A stretch of 64,000 nucleotides of DNA, taken from the NCBI GenBank assembly GCA_031270015.1, contig JAISYH010000032.1, forward strand, positions 22,059 through 86,058, written 5' to 3'. A program made the position numbers and the translations under genes. The first letter of the stretch is position 1. The number at the start of each line of letters is the position of its first letter. This DNA is from Burkholderiales bacterium (GTDB lineage Bacteria > Pseudomonadota > Gammaproteobacteria > Burkholderiales > Casimicrobiaceae). This document shows positions 29,886 to 39,381 of this stretch, one piece after another. The notes beneath the pieces were generated by a model that did no database searches, was not told where the DNA came from, and saw only the letters and a program-made list of their open reading frames with translations.

Positions 29886-30524
29886 ATGAAAGAGGCGATG
29901 GCGAAACAAATCGTTTTTTCTTCAAATCGGGAAATCCAGGGCGATTTGACGGGTTGTTTTTTACTGGCGATGCCGACATTGGGCGTAGAAGCCGATGAAG
30001 AAACACCGTTCGCTGGAACGCTGATCTATATTTGTGAACATACCAAAGAAGGCGCGTTGGGTATCGTCATCAATCGCTTGACCGATCTTACCGTCGTGCA
30101 ACTTTTCGAAGGCGCGGGCGTACCCGTAAATAAACTGTCGCTGGATAGTCGTTGGCAAGGCATGCCGGTTCATTGGGGCGGACCGGTACGTAATGATCGC
30201 GGTTTCATATTGCATCGACCATTGGGCGAATGGCAATCGACGCTCACCGTGCGCGGAGAGTTGGGGATGACCACTTCGCGTGATTTGCTCGAAGCAATGG
30301 CAAGTGGCGAGGGTCCGGAAGAAGCGTTGGTCTCGTTGGGTTATGCGGGTTGGTCAGAGGGACAATTAGAACAGGAATTGGCTCAGAATGCTTGGTTGGT
30401 CATTCCTTGCGAAGATGCCGAAAAGCTATTATTTCGTTGTGATCCTATGCAACGCATACAGGAAGCGATGAAACAGATTGGCGTGGATTGGTTGCATTTT
30501 TCCGGCAACGCGGGTCATGCCTGA
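29886..30524 (+). CDS. algH: YqgE/AlgH family protein (UPF0301)
   Basis: The 212-residue product has the conserved core GCFLLAMPTL, YICEHTKEGALGIVINR, VHWGGPVRNDRGFILH and LGYAGWSEGQLEQEL, which identifies the YqgE/AlgH family. AlgH was linked to alginate regulation in Pseudomonas, but its biochemical function is unknown. Starts at TTG 29868, ATG 29886 and ATG 29898 are in frame. ATG 29886 has the best upstream purines (GGAAAGAG). It overlaps ruvX by 8 bp, the usual neighbour. Confidence 0.93.
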   Translation: MKEAMAKQIVFSSNREIQGDLTGCFLLAMPTLGVEADEETPFAGTLIYICEHTKEGALGIVINRLTDLTVVQLFEGAGVPVNKLSLDSRWQGMPVHWGGPVRNDRGFILHRPLGEWQSTLTVRGELGMTTSRDLLEAMASGEGPEEALVSLGYAGWSEGQLEQELAQNAWLVIPCEDAEKLLFRCDPMQRIQEAMKQIGVDWLHFSGNAGHA

Positions 30525-30951
30525 CGCAACGATACTTGCTTTCGATTTCGGTCGCAAACGTATCGGCGTTGCGATTGGAACGACCATCATTGGGCAGGCG
30601 CGTGCGTTGACGACGCTCATCGCCGAGCGACGGGAGAATCGCGAGGCAGAAATCACCGCGTTGATCAGAGAGTGGCAACCGCAGGAATTGGTGGTCGGGT
30701 TGCCCGTTCATATCGATGGAAAGGAGCACGAAATGACGCAAAACGCACGCGCGTTTGCGGCGTGGCTAGAAGAACGTTTCTTGTTGCCGGTTCGATTGAT
30801 CGACGAACGGTTGACAACGCAGGTAGCGCAAAGTTTGCTTGAAGAAAACGGCGTTTACGGCGAAAAAGCGCGAGCGGTACGCGATGCGGTTGCCGCGCAA
30901 ATCATTTTGCAAGCGTACTTGGATGAGCGGGAAACCAACGAGCTTTTCTGA
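30517..30951 (+). CDS. ruvX: Putative pre-16S rRNA nuclease / Holliday junction resolvase-like RuvX (YqgF)
   Basis: The 144-residue product has the RNase H-like YqgF fold: AFDFGRKRIGVAIG with the first catalytic Asp, ELVVGLPVHIDG, and LIDERLTTQVA with the second acidic residue. A conserved DAVAAQIIL stretch follows near the end. It is associated with 16S rRNA 5'-end maturation and RNA polymerase antitermination. ATG 30517 overlaps the end of algH by 8 bp. It converges with the helicase gene, leaving 126 bp without an obvious terminator. Confidence 0.94.
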   Translation: MPDATILAFDFGRKRIGVAIGTTIIGQARALTTLIAERRENREAEITALIREWQPQELVVGLPVHIDGKEHEMTQNARAFAAWLEERFLLPVRLIDERLTTQVAQSLLEENGVYGEKARAVRDAVAAQIILQAYLDERETNELF

Positions 30952-31077
30952 CGCTGGATATCATTTTTCTAAACTCCAAATTGTCGCGCCGGTTTATTGC
31001 GGCAAATATCCTTGCTGTTGCGGAGGCAAATATTTCTATTGATCGTAGTCGGAAGAGACTAACGATAAACGATTATC

Positions 31078-33060
31078 TCAGGGGCGGCGGACAGCTTCAT
31101 TGCGTACCGCGTGATCACGAAGGAAACGTAATACTTCATCAAGCTCCCGCGTGCGGCGCATGGACGGCAGGCTGCGCCATAATCGTCGACCATAAGGTTT
31201 TTCTACCAGACGCGGATCGCAAATCATCAGAACACCGTAATCGCTTTCGGCGCGGATCAGGCGCCCGGCGCCTTGTTTCAAACTAATTGCCGCCTGCGGG
31301 ATTTGCCAGTCGAAAAACGGTTTGCCGCCGTTTTTTTGTAAAAATTCGAGACGTGCCGCGAGTAGAGGATCGTCGGGCGGCGCGAATGGCAGCTTGTCGA
31401 TGATGACTAAAGACAACGCGTCGCCGACGACATCGACGCCTTCCCAGAAACTCGCCGCGCCCAATAAGACCGCGTTGCCTTCTTCGCGGAAGCGCGACAA
31501 CAATTCGGAACGCGACATGTCGCCTTGCGCGAGCAGAGCGCGATTATATTGTTGTTCGGCAAAAATGGACGTCAGTCGTTGTTGTGCGTATTGCAACGCA
31601 CGGTGCGATGTGAACAAAAAGAACACACCGCCACTATTGGCTTCTAATAACGGCAACGCGGCATTAACGACAGCTTCGGTGTGTTCGCGCGAATTAGGCG
31701 GCGGCAGGTCAGCCGGCACGTAAAGCCGCGCCATCGTGTCGAAGTCGAACGGGCTGCCCCATTGCGCGGTACGCGCGTTTTCCAGTCCGAGTTCACGTTG
31801 GAAATGCGTGAAATCTCCAGCGACGGACAATGTCGCCGAAGTCAGTATCCAAGTGCGTTCGGGGGTTTCGATAAACGCGCGAAAGAGCGGCGCGATCGAA
31901 AGTGGCGAAGCGTGCAGTTGCCAACTGTACGTCGAAATATCCGCCCAACGGATCATTACATTTTGTCCGTCATCGCTATCGCAATTGGCGTCGTTCCAGC
32001 GACACAATATTTGTCGGAGCTTTTCGGCATTGGCGTAGGCGAGTTCCAAGTCTTCGCTGCGTTCCGCGACTAAACCAAGTCCGGAAGCGGAGTCGTCGAG
32101 CGCTTTGACGAGCTCTTGAATCGCTTCGACGAAATCGGCGCGTGTAAGCAAATGCGTCGCCGAATATTTTCCCGGAAATTCTCCGACAGCCAAGCGAAGT
32201 TTACGGGAAGCGGTAACGACCCCGTTCAGTCTGGGCAACAACTCATCGACATCGGCGGCGCTCGTCCGTACAGCGATTTCGGCGTCGCGGGCAAATTCTG
32301 ATAATTGTGTACCGGAAATTCGTTCACCGAAAAAAACCGTAGCAATATCAGGTAACTGATGCGCTTCGTCGAGAATAATAGTATCGCAGGTCGGCAAAAG
32401 TTCGGCGAAACCCTCTTCGCGTAACAGCGCGTCGGCGAACAACAAGTAATGATTGATGATCAGCACGTCGGCGTCAAGCGCTGTTTTGCGCGCGCGTGAT
32501 ACGAAGCAATCGTCGACATAAGCGCAATGGCTACCGAGACAATTATCGCGCGTCGAAGTAACCAGAGGCCAGATGCTCGCGTTTTCGGGAACGTTGGCAA
32601 GCTCGTTGCGGTCGCCGCGCTCGCTGGTACGCGCGAAAGAAACAATGGAGCGAAGATAATGCGTATCCTGTCGTGACGGGAACAAATCGGTTTCTTGCGC
32701 TTGTTGCAGACGATGTAAACAAATATAGTTGCCGCGCCCTTTGAGTTGCGCAACCGCAAGCGGCAATTTCAATGCGTCGCGTACCAGCGGCAGATCGCGC
32801 TCAAAAAGCTGATCTTGCAAAGTTTTCGTTCCAGTCGAAATGATGATCTTGCCGCCGGAAATCAAAGCGGGAATCAAATAAGCGAACGTTTTGCCTGTAC
32901 CCGTACCCGCTTCGGCGATCAAGCATTGTTGTCCATTGATGGCTTCGGCAATGGTCTTTGCCATCTCGATTTGCTGTGGACGCGAGCGAAAACCGGATAA
33001 GCGCTCCGCCAAAGGTCCATCGTCGGCAAAAAGGGCATCGATATCGGAAGGGTCTATCAA
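31078..33060 (-). CDS. ATP-dependent DNA helicase, DinG/YoaA (XPD-like) family
   Basis: The 660-residue superfamily-2 helicase has the Q-like FRSRPQQIEMA segment, Walker A EAGTGTGKT, the DEAH box (IILDEAHQLPD) and motif VI QGAGRLIR. Between the Walker motifs lie four cysteines (NYICLHRL, then DNCLGSHCAYVDDCF), the expected Fe-S cluster ligands. That makes it a 5'-3' Fe-S helicase of the YoaA/DinG type, involved in DNA repair and resolving unusual DNA structures. The length fits YoaA (about 640) better than DinG (about 715). Confidence 0.93.
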   Translation of the reverse strand: MIDPSDIDALFADDGPLAERLSGFRSRPQQIEMAKTIAEAINGQQCLIAEAGTGTGKTFAYLIPALISGGKIIISTGTKTLQDQLFERDLPLVRDALKLPLAVAQLKGRGNYICLHRLQQAQETDLFPSRQDTHYLRSIVSFARTSERGDRNELANVPENASIWPLVTSTRDNCLGSHCAYVDDCFVSRARKTALDADVLIINHYLLFADALLREEGFAELLPTCDTIILDEAHQLPDIATVFFGERISGTQLSEFARDAEIAVRTSAADVDELLPRLNGVVTASRKLRLAVGEFPGKYSATHLLTRADFVEAIQELVKALDDSASGLGLVAERSEDLELAYANAEKLRQILCRWNDANCDSDDGQNVMIRWADISTYSWQLHASPLSIAPLFRAFIETPERTWILTSATLSVAGDFTHFQRELGLENARTAQWGSPFDFDTMARLYVPADLPPPNSREHTEAVVNAALPLLEANSGGVFFLFTSHRALQYAQQRLTSIFAEQQYNRALLAQGDMSRSELLSRFREEGNAVLLGAASFWEGVDVVGDALSLVIIDKLPFAPPDDPLLAARLEFLQKNGGKPFFDWQIPQAAISLKQGAGRLIRAESDYGVLMICDPRLVEKPYGRRLWRSLPSMRRTRELDEVLRFLRDHAVRNEAVRRP

Positions 33061-33067
33061 GGCAAGG

Positions 33068-33685
33068 TCACGGTTTGAAGATGGTCAACGTCGGACAAGG
33101 CACGTCGATATTTTGTGATGTTCTGGCAATAGACTCATGGATTTGTTGTCTATAAGCGGCAAATGCCAGATAAGGGACGGTGATTCGTTGCTGATACTCC
33201 GTTTCAGTTTCATCGGGTCGTTGTTTCAGTGCGAACAACGAAGTATGCCAGACTGCATATAACTCGTTGATATGACGTATTGTTTCGCAGGAAAAAAACA
33301 TTTGCGCTTCACGAAGCGCCGCATCGAAGTAAGGAGGCATACTGACTTTTTGCTTACGGCGACAAAAATCGCTTTTGAATGCGTTGGCGCCATCTTCGGC
33401 TTTGTCGAAGCCATGCTCGATCAATTCGATGGCTTTGACTTGGCGGCATACGGTATACAGATGTTCGGTGGCGTCGATAAAACACTCGGTCGCGTTTATC
33501 CGATCCGTATGCGGACAAACGAATCTTGCTGAAGGTTGTGCCGAAACTTCGACGGTAGACTGTGTTTGGGATATCGCGACGGCGTTTTGGTCAGTTTCGC
33601 CGAGCGGTGGGATGGCTTGTGCATCACCGAACCATAAACCGAAAAGAACGGCGCATGATATGTAGGAAAGAGAAACGTGAATCAT
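33068..33685 (-). CDS. Hypothetical secreted protein with six cysteines
   Basis: I do not recognise this family. The 205-residue product has an N-terminal signal peptide (ISCAVLFGLWFGDAQA). The mature chain carries six cysteines (RFVC, TEC, TVC, DFC, FSC, VPC) that could form three disulfides in the periplasm. It is otherwise helical and moderately acidic. It ends 7 bp upstream of the helicase start on the same strand, so the two may be co-transcribed, although nothing links them by function. No convincing ribosome binding site precedes ATG 33685. Confidence 0.65.
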   Translation of the reverse strand: MIHVSLSYISCAVLFGLWFGDAQAIPPLGETDQNAVAISQTQSTVEVSAQPSARFVCPHTDRINATECFIDATEHLYTVCRQVKAIELIEHGFDKAEDGANAFKSDFCRRKQKVSMPPYFDAALREAQMFFSCETIRHINELYAVWHTSLFALKQRPDETETEYQQRITVPYLAFAAYRQQIHESIARTSQNIDVPCPTLTIFKP

Positions 33686-33866
33686 GGTATTCGACTAAAA
33701 TGACAGAGCTATCGTGTTCGCTTATTGTGGCGGAAACCAGTAATTCTACAAGAACGAGGAAAATAAAAGGACATAATTAGTAGCATTGCGCCGAGTCATC
33801 AATTAACATCACACTTTAACCTTAAATGCTTACGTAGAACCCGCCAGAAAGAAGTATTATCGTCCT

Positions 33867-35855
33867 ATGCCGCTTTTTTCGATATATCATGCGTTGGGAA
33901 TGTCCGAAACCGCTTCCGATCAGGAAGCGCGTTGCGCTTTGCGTCAAGCGTTGCGTGAAAATTATAAAAAAACGCGCGATAACTTTGGCGCGTTGGAAGA
34001 GTCGTTGCGTTTTTACAATCAAGCAAGCCAGATTCTAAACGATCCACAGCGGCGCAGACTGTATGACAAAGAATGGACTTTGTCGCAGGGAAGTTCTGAG
34101 AAAAGAATCGATTTCGTCGTACAGGAAATCGTCGGCGACAATCCCAATCCGAATGTCGCTAGTTTGCCTCCGGTCGAGATTACTGGCGTTGTTGATTTGT
34201 CGCCGAAGAAAAAACCATCGCTGGATTTGGAATTATTGCCTGAATCGGATATGGATTTCCGAATGCCGCCGCCCAAACCTGCGGAACGATCAGCGGCGGC
34301 ATTGGCGGCGGAAATGAAATTGCCGAAAGTCGTTTTTCAAGAAGCGCCGATTTCTGGTATCGAAGTAGATGTTCGGTCGCGTGAGCAAGTACAGACGGCG
34401 GCGCTGACCTCTCCGCCAGAAGATATTCCGCAAGAAAATAAAGAAAAGCCGACATTGCCAGTCAAGCAACACTATCATCCAGTGTTAACCGAAAATATTG
34501 GTCATGCGCGTTCACTGATTTTTGTCGGTTTGAGTAGCGGACTGGTGTTATTGCTGGTTGTGATATTGTTCTATATGAGTTGGGGATATGTCGCCTCCTC
34601 GTTCGAAATTACCCGAAGCTGGGTATGGGGCGTTTTGCTGCTGATCGGTTTTTTGTTTTATAACTTTGGCGTACGGCAGGGGATGAAACGCACGCATAAA
34701 AATTATCAACTCCCGGGCGAACCAGACGACGAAGCGATCAAGAGCTGGCGGCGCAAACGAACCATTTTTCTAGGCAGCAATTATCTTGCCGAAGATTCAA
34801 GCTGGGTCTTTCAATTAAGACTCACCGAATTGGAGCGGGCGCGGGTTCAGCGTACCAGCTATATCAGTCCTTGGCGACGCGCGTTGGCAAGAATGTTTGA
34901 CTATGCGTTTTGGGGCTGGCTGTTGATCTTTCCGCTCAGCGAGTTGGTGAGCAGAGAAGCTCTCTCTCCGTCAATATTAGGACTTATCGAAAATCCACTG
35001 ATCGCGCCCATCGTGATCACAGCGACATGGATACCGATAGAAGCGTTGTTGATGGCGGCAGTCGGTACAACGTTGGGGAAATGGTTGTTTGGCGTGTACG
35101 TTCAATTCCGCGTCTCCAATCCCTATGCGCCGAGAGACAGCTTCTCTTGTTGGCGTTACGCCTTTGCGCGGGCGTTTCGGGTTTGGTGGCAAGGAATGGC
35201 ATTGGGTTTTCTGCCGTTACTCGCTTTTGTCGCGGCGCGTTCGCAAGCGATGCTGGAACGTTTTGAAGAAACCAGTTGGGATGACGATCATGATGTGCTG
35301 GTGACGCATACGCCGATTAGAACATTATCTTTCTTTGTCGGCGTGATCGGTTTGGCGATGTTATCGTTTTTATACATTGCCGCCTGGCAAAAACCGTTGA
35401 CGTTGATGGGTGTGCGTACGACACAGCTTATCGCGGAACAAATGGAGTCTTGGCAGAAGGAGTCGGGAAATGGCGCTACGCCGTCGCCAAGCGCGACTCT
35501 ACCTGGTGTAAATAATGGCGCGCAACCTAGACCGATAGACCCTGAGCAAGCGGAAAGCGAAAGGCGATTAGCGGAATTCCGTGACGCGATCGTTAAAGCA
35601 AGCGAAGAAAGCCGGACGCTTCTCGATCACAAAGAATGGCAGCGCGCATATGAGAGCTGTCAGCAGTGGGCGAGGCTGGAAATCGCCAATCCGGCGCCGC
35701 TGCGCTGCCAGGGCGACGCGCTGCAAGCGATGGACAGACACCAAGAAGCCATCAGCGCGTATCGCAACGCGAAGCTTTACGCGCCGGAAGATCGATCGAT
35801 CGATGCCGCGATTCAGCTTTCGCAGGAAAAGATTTTTCAGCAACTGAATCGTTGA
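33867..35855 (+). CDS. Membrane protein with degenerate J-like domain, RDD domain and TPR-like tail
   Basis: The 662-residue product has four parts. Residues 4-70 read like a J domain (FSIYHALGMSETASDQE ... YNQASQILNDPQRRRLYD), but the HPD that stimulates Hsp70 is absent; KTR stands at the expected place. A disordered Pro/Glu-rich linker follows (about 90-205). Next come two membrane helices (about 215-270), then an RDD-type membrane domain (RRALARMFDYAFWGWLL, then TTLGKWLFGV). The last ~90 residues have a tetratricopeptide-like pattern (ESCQQWARLEIANPAPLRCQ). RDD proteins are membrane proteins of varied or unknown function. It is divergent from the orphan secreted gene. Confidence 0.75.
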   Translation: MPLFSIYHALGMSETASDQEARCALRQALRENYKKTRDNFGALEESLRFYNQASQILNDPQRRRLYDKEWTLSQGSSEKRIDFVVQEIVGDNPNPNVASLPPVEITGVVDLSPKKKPSLDLELLPESDMDFRMPPPKPAERSAAALAAEMKLPKVVFQEAPISGIEVDVRSREQVQTAALTSPPEDIPQENKEKPTLPVKQHYHPVLTENIGHARSLIFVGLSSGLVLLLVVILFYMSWGYVASSFEITRSWVWGVLLLIGFLFYNFGVRQGMKRTHKNYQLPGEPDDEAIKSWRRKRTIFLGSNYLAEDSSWVFQLRLTELERARVQRTSYISPWRRALARMFDYAFWGWLLIFPLSELVSREALSPSILGLIENPLIAPIVITATWIPIEALLMAAVGTTLGKWLFGVYVQFRVSNPYAPRDSFSCWRYAFARAFRVWWQGMALGFLPLLAFVAARSQAMLERFEETSWDDDHDVLVTHTPIRTLSFFVGVIGLAMLSFLYIAAWQKPLTLMGVRTTQLIAEQMESWQKESGNGATPSPSATLPGVNNGAQPRPIDPEQAESERRLAEFRDAIVKASEESRTLLDHKEWQRAYESCQQWARLEIANPAPLRCQGDALQAMDRHQEAISAYRNAKLYAPEDRSIDAAIQLSQEKIFQQLNR

Positions 35856-35873
35856 TGTCAAAAACGAATATTG

Positions 35874-36347
35874 ATGAATATTTTTAGTAATTCTGTCGTG
35901 GCGTTGAGCTTTCGTTTATTGAACAGCGACGGCGAACTAATCGAAGAAAGCATTTCCCCGGTCGTCTATTTGCACGGCGGGTATTCGGGACTTTTTCTCA
36001 AAGTCGAAGAAATGTTGAACGGTAAAACGGTAGGCGACCAAATCCGTGTTTCGCTGGAGCCGGATGAGGCTTTCGGCGATTATGATCCGCAACTTATCCG
36101 GCTTGTCGGATTAAGCGATCTTCCTCCCGATGTGGCAGTTGGCGGGTTTCTGACTTCGGGCGAAGCGGACGACGAAATCGTTTGGCGAGTAACCGATGTG
36201 TCCGATGGAAAAGCGGTGCTTGACGGAAACCATGAGCTTGCCGGACAGCGTCTGTGGTTCGAATGCACGGTGCTTGACGTGCGTGAAGCGACCGAAGACG
36301 AAGTTAGGCACGGTCATGTCCACGGCGACGGGCATTGTCATCACTGA
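35874..36347 (+). CDS. FKBP-type peptidyl-prolyl isomerase, SlyD-like
   Basis: The 157-residue product follows the SlyD layout. An FKBP half begins VVALSFRLLNSDGELIEES and continues with YLHGGYSGLFLKVEEMLNGK. An inserted flap domain has DEAFGDYDPQLI. The second FKBP strand follows (HELAGQRLWFECTVLDVREA). The C-terminus is a short His-rich tail (HGHVHGDGHCHH), a reduced form of the metal-binding tail in E. coli SlyD. It should be a cytoplasmic proline isomerase/chaperone, possibly binding nickel. ATG 35874 and an adjacent TTG are possible starts. Confidence 0.88.
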   Translation: MNIFSNSVVALSFRLLNSDGELIEESISPVVYLHGGYSGLFLKVEEMLNGKTVGDQIRVSLEPDEAFGDYDPQLIRLVGLSDLPPDVAVGGFLTSGEADDEIVWRVTDVSDGKAVLDGNHELAGQRLWFECTVLDVREATEDEVRHGHVHGDGHCHH

Positions 36348-37382
36348 TCAGGAATCCAAGCCGTAAGGCAACGTCAGTAACGTCAGCGTTTCTCCGTCCG
36401 TAGATTGCGCATGTACTGTGTCGCTTTTAGCGACGGTGCGCATGGCGACGAGCATCACCTGTCCTGTTCTATCCGGCGCGGCGTTGACGACTATGCCGCA
36501 TGCCTGTTCGCCGAATACCGAGCTATACACCGGCGTGCCCGCCGCGAAGAGTTCCTCGTAGTCGCAACGCGCAAGATAAAGACGTTCTTTGACGTGTCCG
36601 AGATAACGGGTGCGCGCGATGATTTCCTGACCGACATAGCAGCCCTTGTTGAAATCCACGCCGCCGAGCGCGTCCCAGTTCGCCGCTTGAGGAATGAGTT
36701 TTTCCGAAGTCGGCGCGGTAATGGTCGGAATCGCCGCCAAAATCGCGGCGCGTTGCCAGAGGTTGCGTCCAGACGGTTGCGCATTCGGAGCAAACAGCGC
36801 CCAAGTTTCCCGTAGTCGCTGCAGCGCGGCGAGGATCAGCACACGGTTTGTGGAAAGCATAATCATCGTCGCCTGTTTTTGAACGACATCGCCATCCGTC
36901 AACGCGATTCCCATTCGGCAAACCGTTTCATTTGCCGTCACGCCGCACAAACCGAGATAGGCGTATTGCGCGCTGACATCCTCGATCACAACTTTGGCGC
37001 GCAGGACGTACATCGACAAGCGGTTTTTGATCGTTTCGACCAGGTCATCAGACAGCAGCGCGTAAAAACCATCCTCTGCTCGCCACAGGAAAAGGCTCGC
37101 CAGCATCCGTCCTTTCGCCGTATTGTAGGTGGTGTAACCGCCTCGTCCGACCGGCAGCGCGTTGACATGGGTAGAAAGTTGCCCGTGCAAAAAGGTAGCG
37201 GCGTCATTGCCGCTAATTCGCAATAATCCGCAACCAGTAGCGTCACACAAACAAACAGTATGTTCGAAGGCGTCGCATTCGGCGGCATAATTACCAAAAT
37301 CGGCGACGATTTCCGCGCCGTTCGGCGCTCTAACGATACGCCCGCCGCGTTCGGCGAGAAACGATAATTGTGTTTTTGTCAT
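36348..37382 (-). CDS. ygfZ: tRNA-modifying / Fe-S cluster folate-binding protein YgfZ
   Basis: YgfZ is a folate-dependent protein of the GcvT-like fold needed for certain Fe-S enzymes. The 344-residue product has the diagnostic KGCYVGQEI motif at residues 246-254, whose cysteine (Cys248) is essential in the family. The GcvT-like N-terminal domain has LLRISGNDAATFLHGQLS. The ATG is divergent from rpsB, with about 217 bp between start codons that contain the rpsB promoter and leader. Confidence 0.93.
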   Translation of the reverse strand: MTKTQLSFLAERGGRIVRAPNGAEIVADFGNYAAECDAFEHTVCLCDATGCGLLRISGNDAATFLHGQLSTHVNALPVGRGGYTTYNTAKGRMLASLFLWRAEDGFYALLSDDLVETIKNRLSMYVLRAKVVIEDVSAQYAYLGLCGVTANETVCRMGIALTDGDVVQKQATMIMLSTNRVLILAALQRLRETWALFAPNAQPSGRNLWQRAAILAAIPTITAPTSEKLIPQAANWDALGGVDFNKGCYVGQEIIARTRYLGHVKERLYLARCDYEELFAAGTPVYSSVFGEQACGIVVNAAPDRTGQVMLVAMRTVAKSDTVHAQSTDGETLTLLTLPYGLDS

Positions 37383-37441
37383 AATTTAAGGTTCAAGTTT
37401 GATGCATAGAAGCGAGAATAGCAAATCGTAGCCCATAAGTA

Positions 37442-37450
37442 TGCTACAAT
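37442..37450 (+). promoter_or_regulatory. Extended -10 promoter of the rpsB operon
   Basis: TGCTACAAT at 37442-37450 is an extended -10 element (TGnTACAAT). No good -35 is visible 17 bp upstream. Transcription should start near 37457, giving a leader of about 140 nt before rpsB. Confidence 0.55.
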
Positions 37451-37456
37451 CCAAAA

Positions 37457-37599
37457 CCGTCTTTTATAGGCGGCATGGCGATCAAGAAAAAATTATTTCG
37501 CCAAATTCACACACTGGCGGTTCAGGGTGCGACGCGCCAAATCAGCGCAAAGCCAAACGCCGTCGGTGGCGGTTCAACCCTGATGAGGAGTCTATATCA
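37457..37599 (+). promoter_or_regulatory. Structured 5' leader of rpsB (candidate S2 autoregulatory element)
   Basis: The leader is G/C-rich and long for such a gene. TCAGGGT (37522-37528) is exactly complementary to ACCCTGA (37577-37583), and the second arm lies directly upstream of the ribosome binding site GAGGAG (37585-37590). Pairing would fold the leader against the translation start. In other proteobacteria, rpsB leaders mediate repression by ribosomal protein S2. Assigning the same role here is inference. Confidence 0.45.
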
Positions 37600-38385
37600 A
37601 TGTCTGTCAGTATGCGACAAATGCTGGAAGCGGGTGTGCATTTTGGTCATCAAACGCGCTTCTGGAACCCCAAAATGGCCGAATACATTTTCGGTCATCG
37701 TAATAAAATTCATATCATCAATCTCGAAAAAACGCTCGGGAAATATAACGAAGCGATGCAATATGTGCGTCGCCTCGTCGCCAATCGTGGCAGCGTTCTT
37801 TTTGTTGGCACGAAACGGCAAGCGCGCGACATCATCCGTGAAGAGGCGACTCGCGCCGGTATGCCTTATGTCAATCACCGTTGGCTTGGCGGTATGTTGA
37901 CCAATTTCAAAACGGTCAAACAGTCGATCAAACGTCTGAAAGATTTGGAACAGATGGAAACCGACGGCACATTTGACAACATGAGCAAGCGCGAAGCGTT
38001 GACGCTGACGCGCGAACTGGCGAAAATGCGCCAAAGTCTCGACGGCATCAAAGAGATGGAAAGATTGCCTGACGCGATTTTTGTGATCGATGTCGGTTAT
38101 CACAAGATCGCCGTTAATGAAGCGCAGCGTCTTGGTATTCCCATTGTTGCGGTGATCGATACCAACCATTCGCCGCTCGGCATCGATTACGTCATTCCGG
38201 GCAACGACGATTCGAGCCGCGCCACACGCCTTTATGCGCGCGGCGTCGCCGACGCGGTGCTGGAAGGAAAGAACGACGCATTGTCCGGTATTCTGCAAGC
38301 GGGCGACGAATTCGTCGAAGTCGAGAAAATCGAAGCGGTTGCCGGACAGGAAGTCGAAACCGCAACGCTTACGAAAGAAGAGTAA
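37600..38385 (+). CDS. rpsB: 30S ribosomal protein S2
   Basis: This is a structural protein of the small ribosomal subunit. The 261-residue product begins [20 protein letters not shown] and contains the family signatures [13 protein letters not shown] and [15 protein letters not shown] lies 9 nt before ATG 37600. The frame stays open for 53 codons upstream, but that part is the leader and has no S2 similarity. It is followed by tsf, as in most bacteria. Confidence 0.98.
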   Translation: MSVSMRQMLEAGVHFGHQTRFWNPKMAEYIFGHRNKIHIINLEKTLGKYNEAMQYVRRLVANRGSVLFVGTKRQARDIIREEATRAGMPYVNHRWLGGMLTNFKTVKQSIKRLKDLEQMETDGTFDNMSKREALTLTRELAKMRQSLDGIKEMERLPDAIFVIDVGYHKIAVNEAQRLGIPIVAVIDTNHSPLGIDYVIPGNDDSSRATRLYARGVADAVLEGKNDALSGILQAGDEFVEVEKIEAVAGQEVETATLTKEE

Positions 38386-38421
38386 ATCGCGGATAGCGGC
38401 GTTGTCGCCTGTCTTTTCGAT

Positions 38422-38451
38422 GGTTTGCCGGTGTAATGTTTTCGGCAGACC
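38422..38451 (+). terminator. Stem-loop between rpsB and tsf (possible attenuator)
   Basis: GGTTTGCCG (38422-38430) and CGGCAGACC (38443-38451) form a 9-bp stem with one G-U pair and a 12-base T-containing loop. No T run follows. It may adjust the S2 to EF-Ts ratio or act only as mRNA structure. Confidence 0.35.
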
Positions 38452-38484
38452 GCTGTGAACAGTGAACAAAATATGGAGTCAAAG

Positions 38485-39372
38485 ATGGCAGAAATTCCCG
38501 CAGGCGTAGTCATGGAAATACGTCGCCGCACCGGGCTTGGCATGATGGAATGCAAAAAGGCTTTGCAGGAAGCCGGTGGTGATGTCGAAAAAGCCGAAGA
38601 GCTTTTGCGTATCAAATCCGGCGCGCGCGCCAACAAAGCCGCTGATCGGGTGACAGCAGAAGGCATTATCGGCGGTTTTGTGTCTGGCGATGGTAAAAAA
38701 GCGGCACTGGTCGAAGTGAATTGCGAAACCGATTTCGTCGCGCGTAACGCCGATTTTCAAGCGTTCGCGCAGCGATTGGCGCAAATCGTCGCGGAAAAGA
38801 AACCTGTTGACGTGACGGCGCTTTCCACATTGCCGATGAACGACGGCACGGTCGAATCGACGCGCCAAGCGTTGGTGCAGAAGATCGGCGAAAACTTGTC
38901 GCTGCGCCGTTTCGCTTATCGTGAAACTTCACAACGTCTCGTGCAATATTTGCATGGCGGCGGGCGTATCGGCGTGACGATCGAGTTAGAAGGCGACGAA
39001 GCCACTGGAAAAGATATCGCATTGCATGTTGCCGCGTCGGTCGCCGGTACTCGTCCAATGAGCGTATCTAAAGATCAAGTGCCGCAAGAGCTGATCGAGA
39101 AAGAACGCGCGATTTATCAGGCGCAAGCCGCTGAGAGCGGTAAACCGCCAGAGATCATCGCCAAAATGGTGGAAGGTCGCGTTGCGAAATATCTTGCGGA
39201 AATTACGTTACTTGGTCAGCCGTTCGTCAAAAATCCCGACGAAACCGTCGAGCAGTTTTTGAAAAGCAAAAACGCGCGCGTCGTGGCGTTTGATCTTTTC
39301 GTCGTTGGCGAAGGCATCGAAAAACGCAAGGACGACTTTGCGGCGGAAGTCGCGGCGATGACCAAATCGTAA
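38485..39372 (+). CDS. tsf: Elongation factor Ts
   Basis: EF-Ts exchanges GDP on EF-Tu. The 295-residue product has the N-terminal UBA-like domain ([20 protein letters not shown]) and the highly conserved [10 protein letters not shown] motif near residue 80. The core domains and C-terminal module end [11 protein letters not shown] 38485 has GGAG at 38475-38478. An upstream in-frame GTG (38455) is less likely. Confidence 0.98.
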   Translation: MAEIPAGVVMEIRRRTGLGMMECKKALQEAGGDVEKAEELLRIKSGARANKAADRVTAEGIIGGFVSGDGKKAALVEVNCETDFVARNADFQAFAQRLAQIVAEKKPVDVTALSTLPMNDGTVESTRQALVQKIGENLSLRRFAYRETSQRLVQYLHGGGRIGVTIELEGDEATGKDIALHVAASVAGTRPMSVSKDQVPQELIEKERAIYQAQAAESGKPPEIIAKMVEGRVAKYLAEITLLGQPFVKNPDETVEQFLKSKNARVVAFDLFVVGEGIEKRKDDFAAEVAAMTKS

Positions 39373-39381
39373 TATTGATTT

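Noticed and set aside
30952..31077. Possible terminator between convergent ruvX and helicase genes
   Set aside because: Only imperfect short repeats (TTGCGG...GCAAATAT) are present. No convincing stem with a T run was found.
37597..38469. Minus-strand open frame of 290 codons opposite rpsB
   Set aside because: It is Phe/Arg/His-rich shadow sequence with no ribosome binding site. rpsB is unambiguous.
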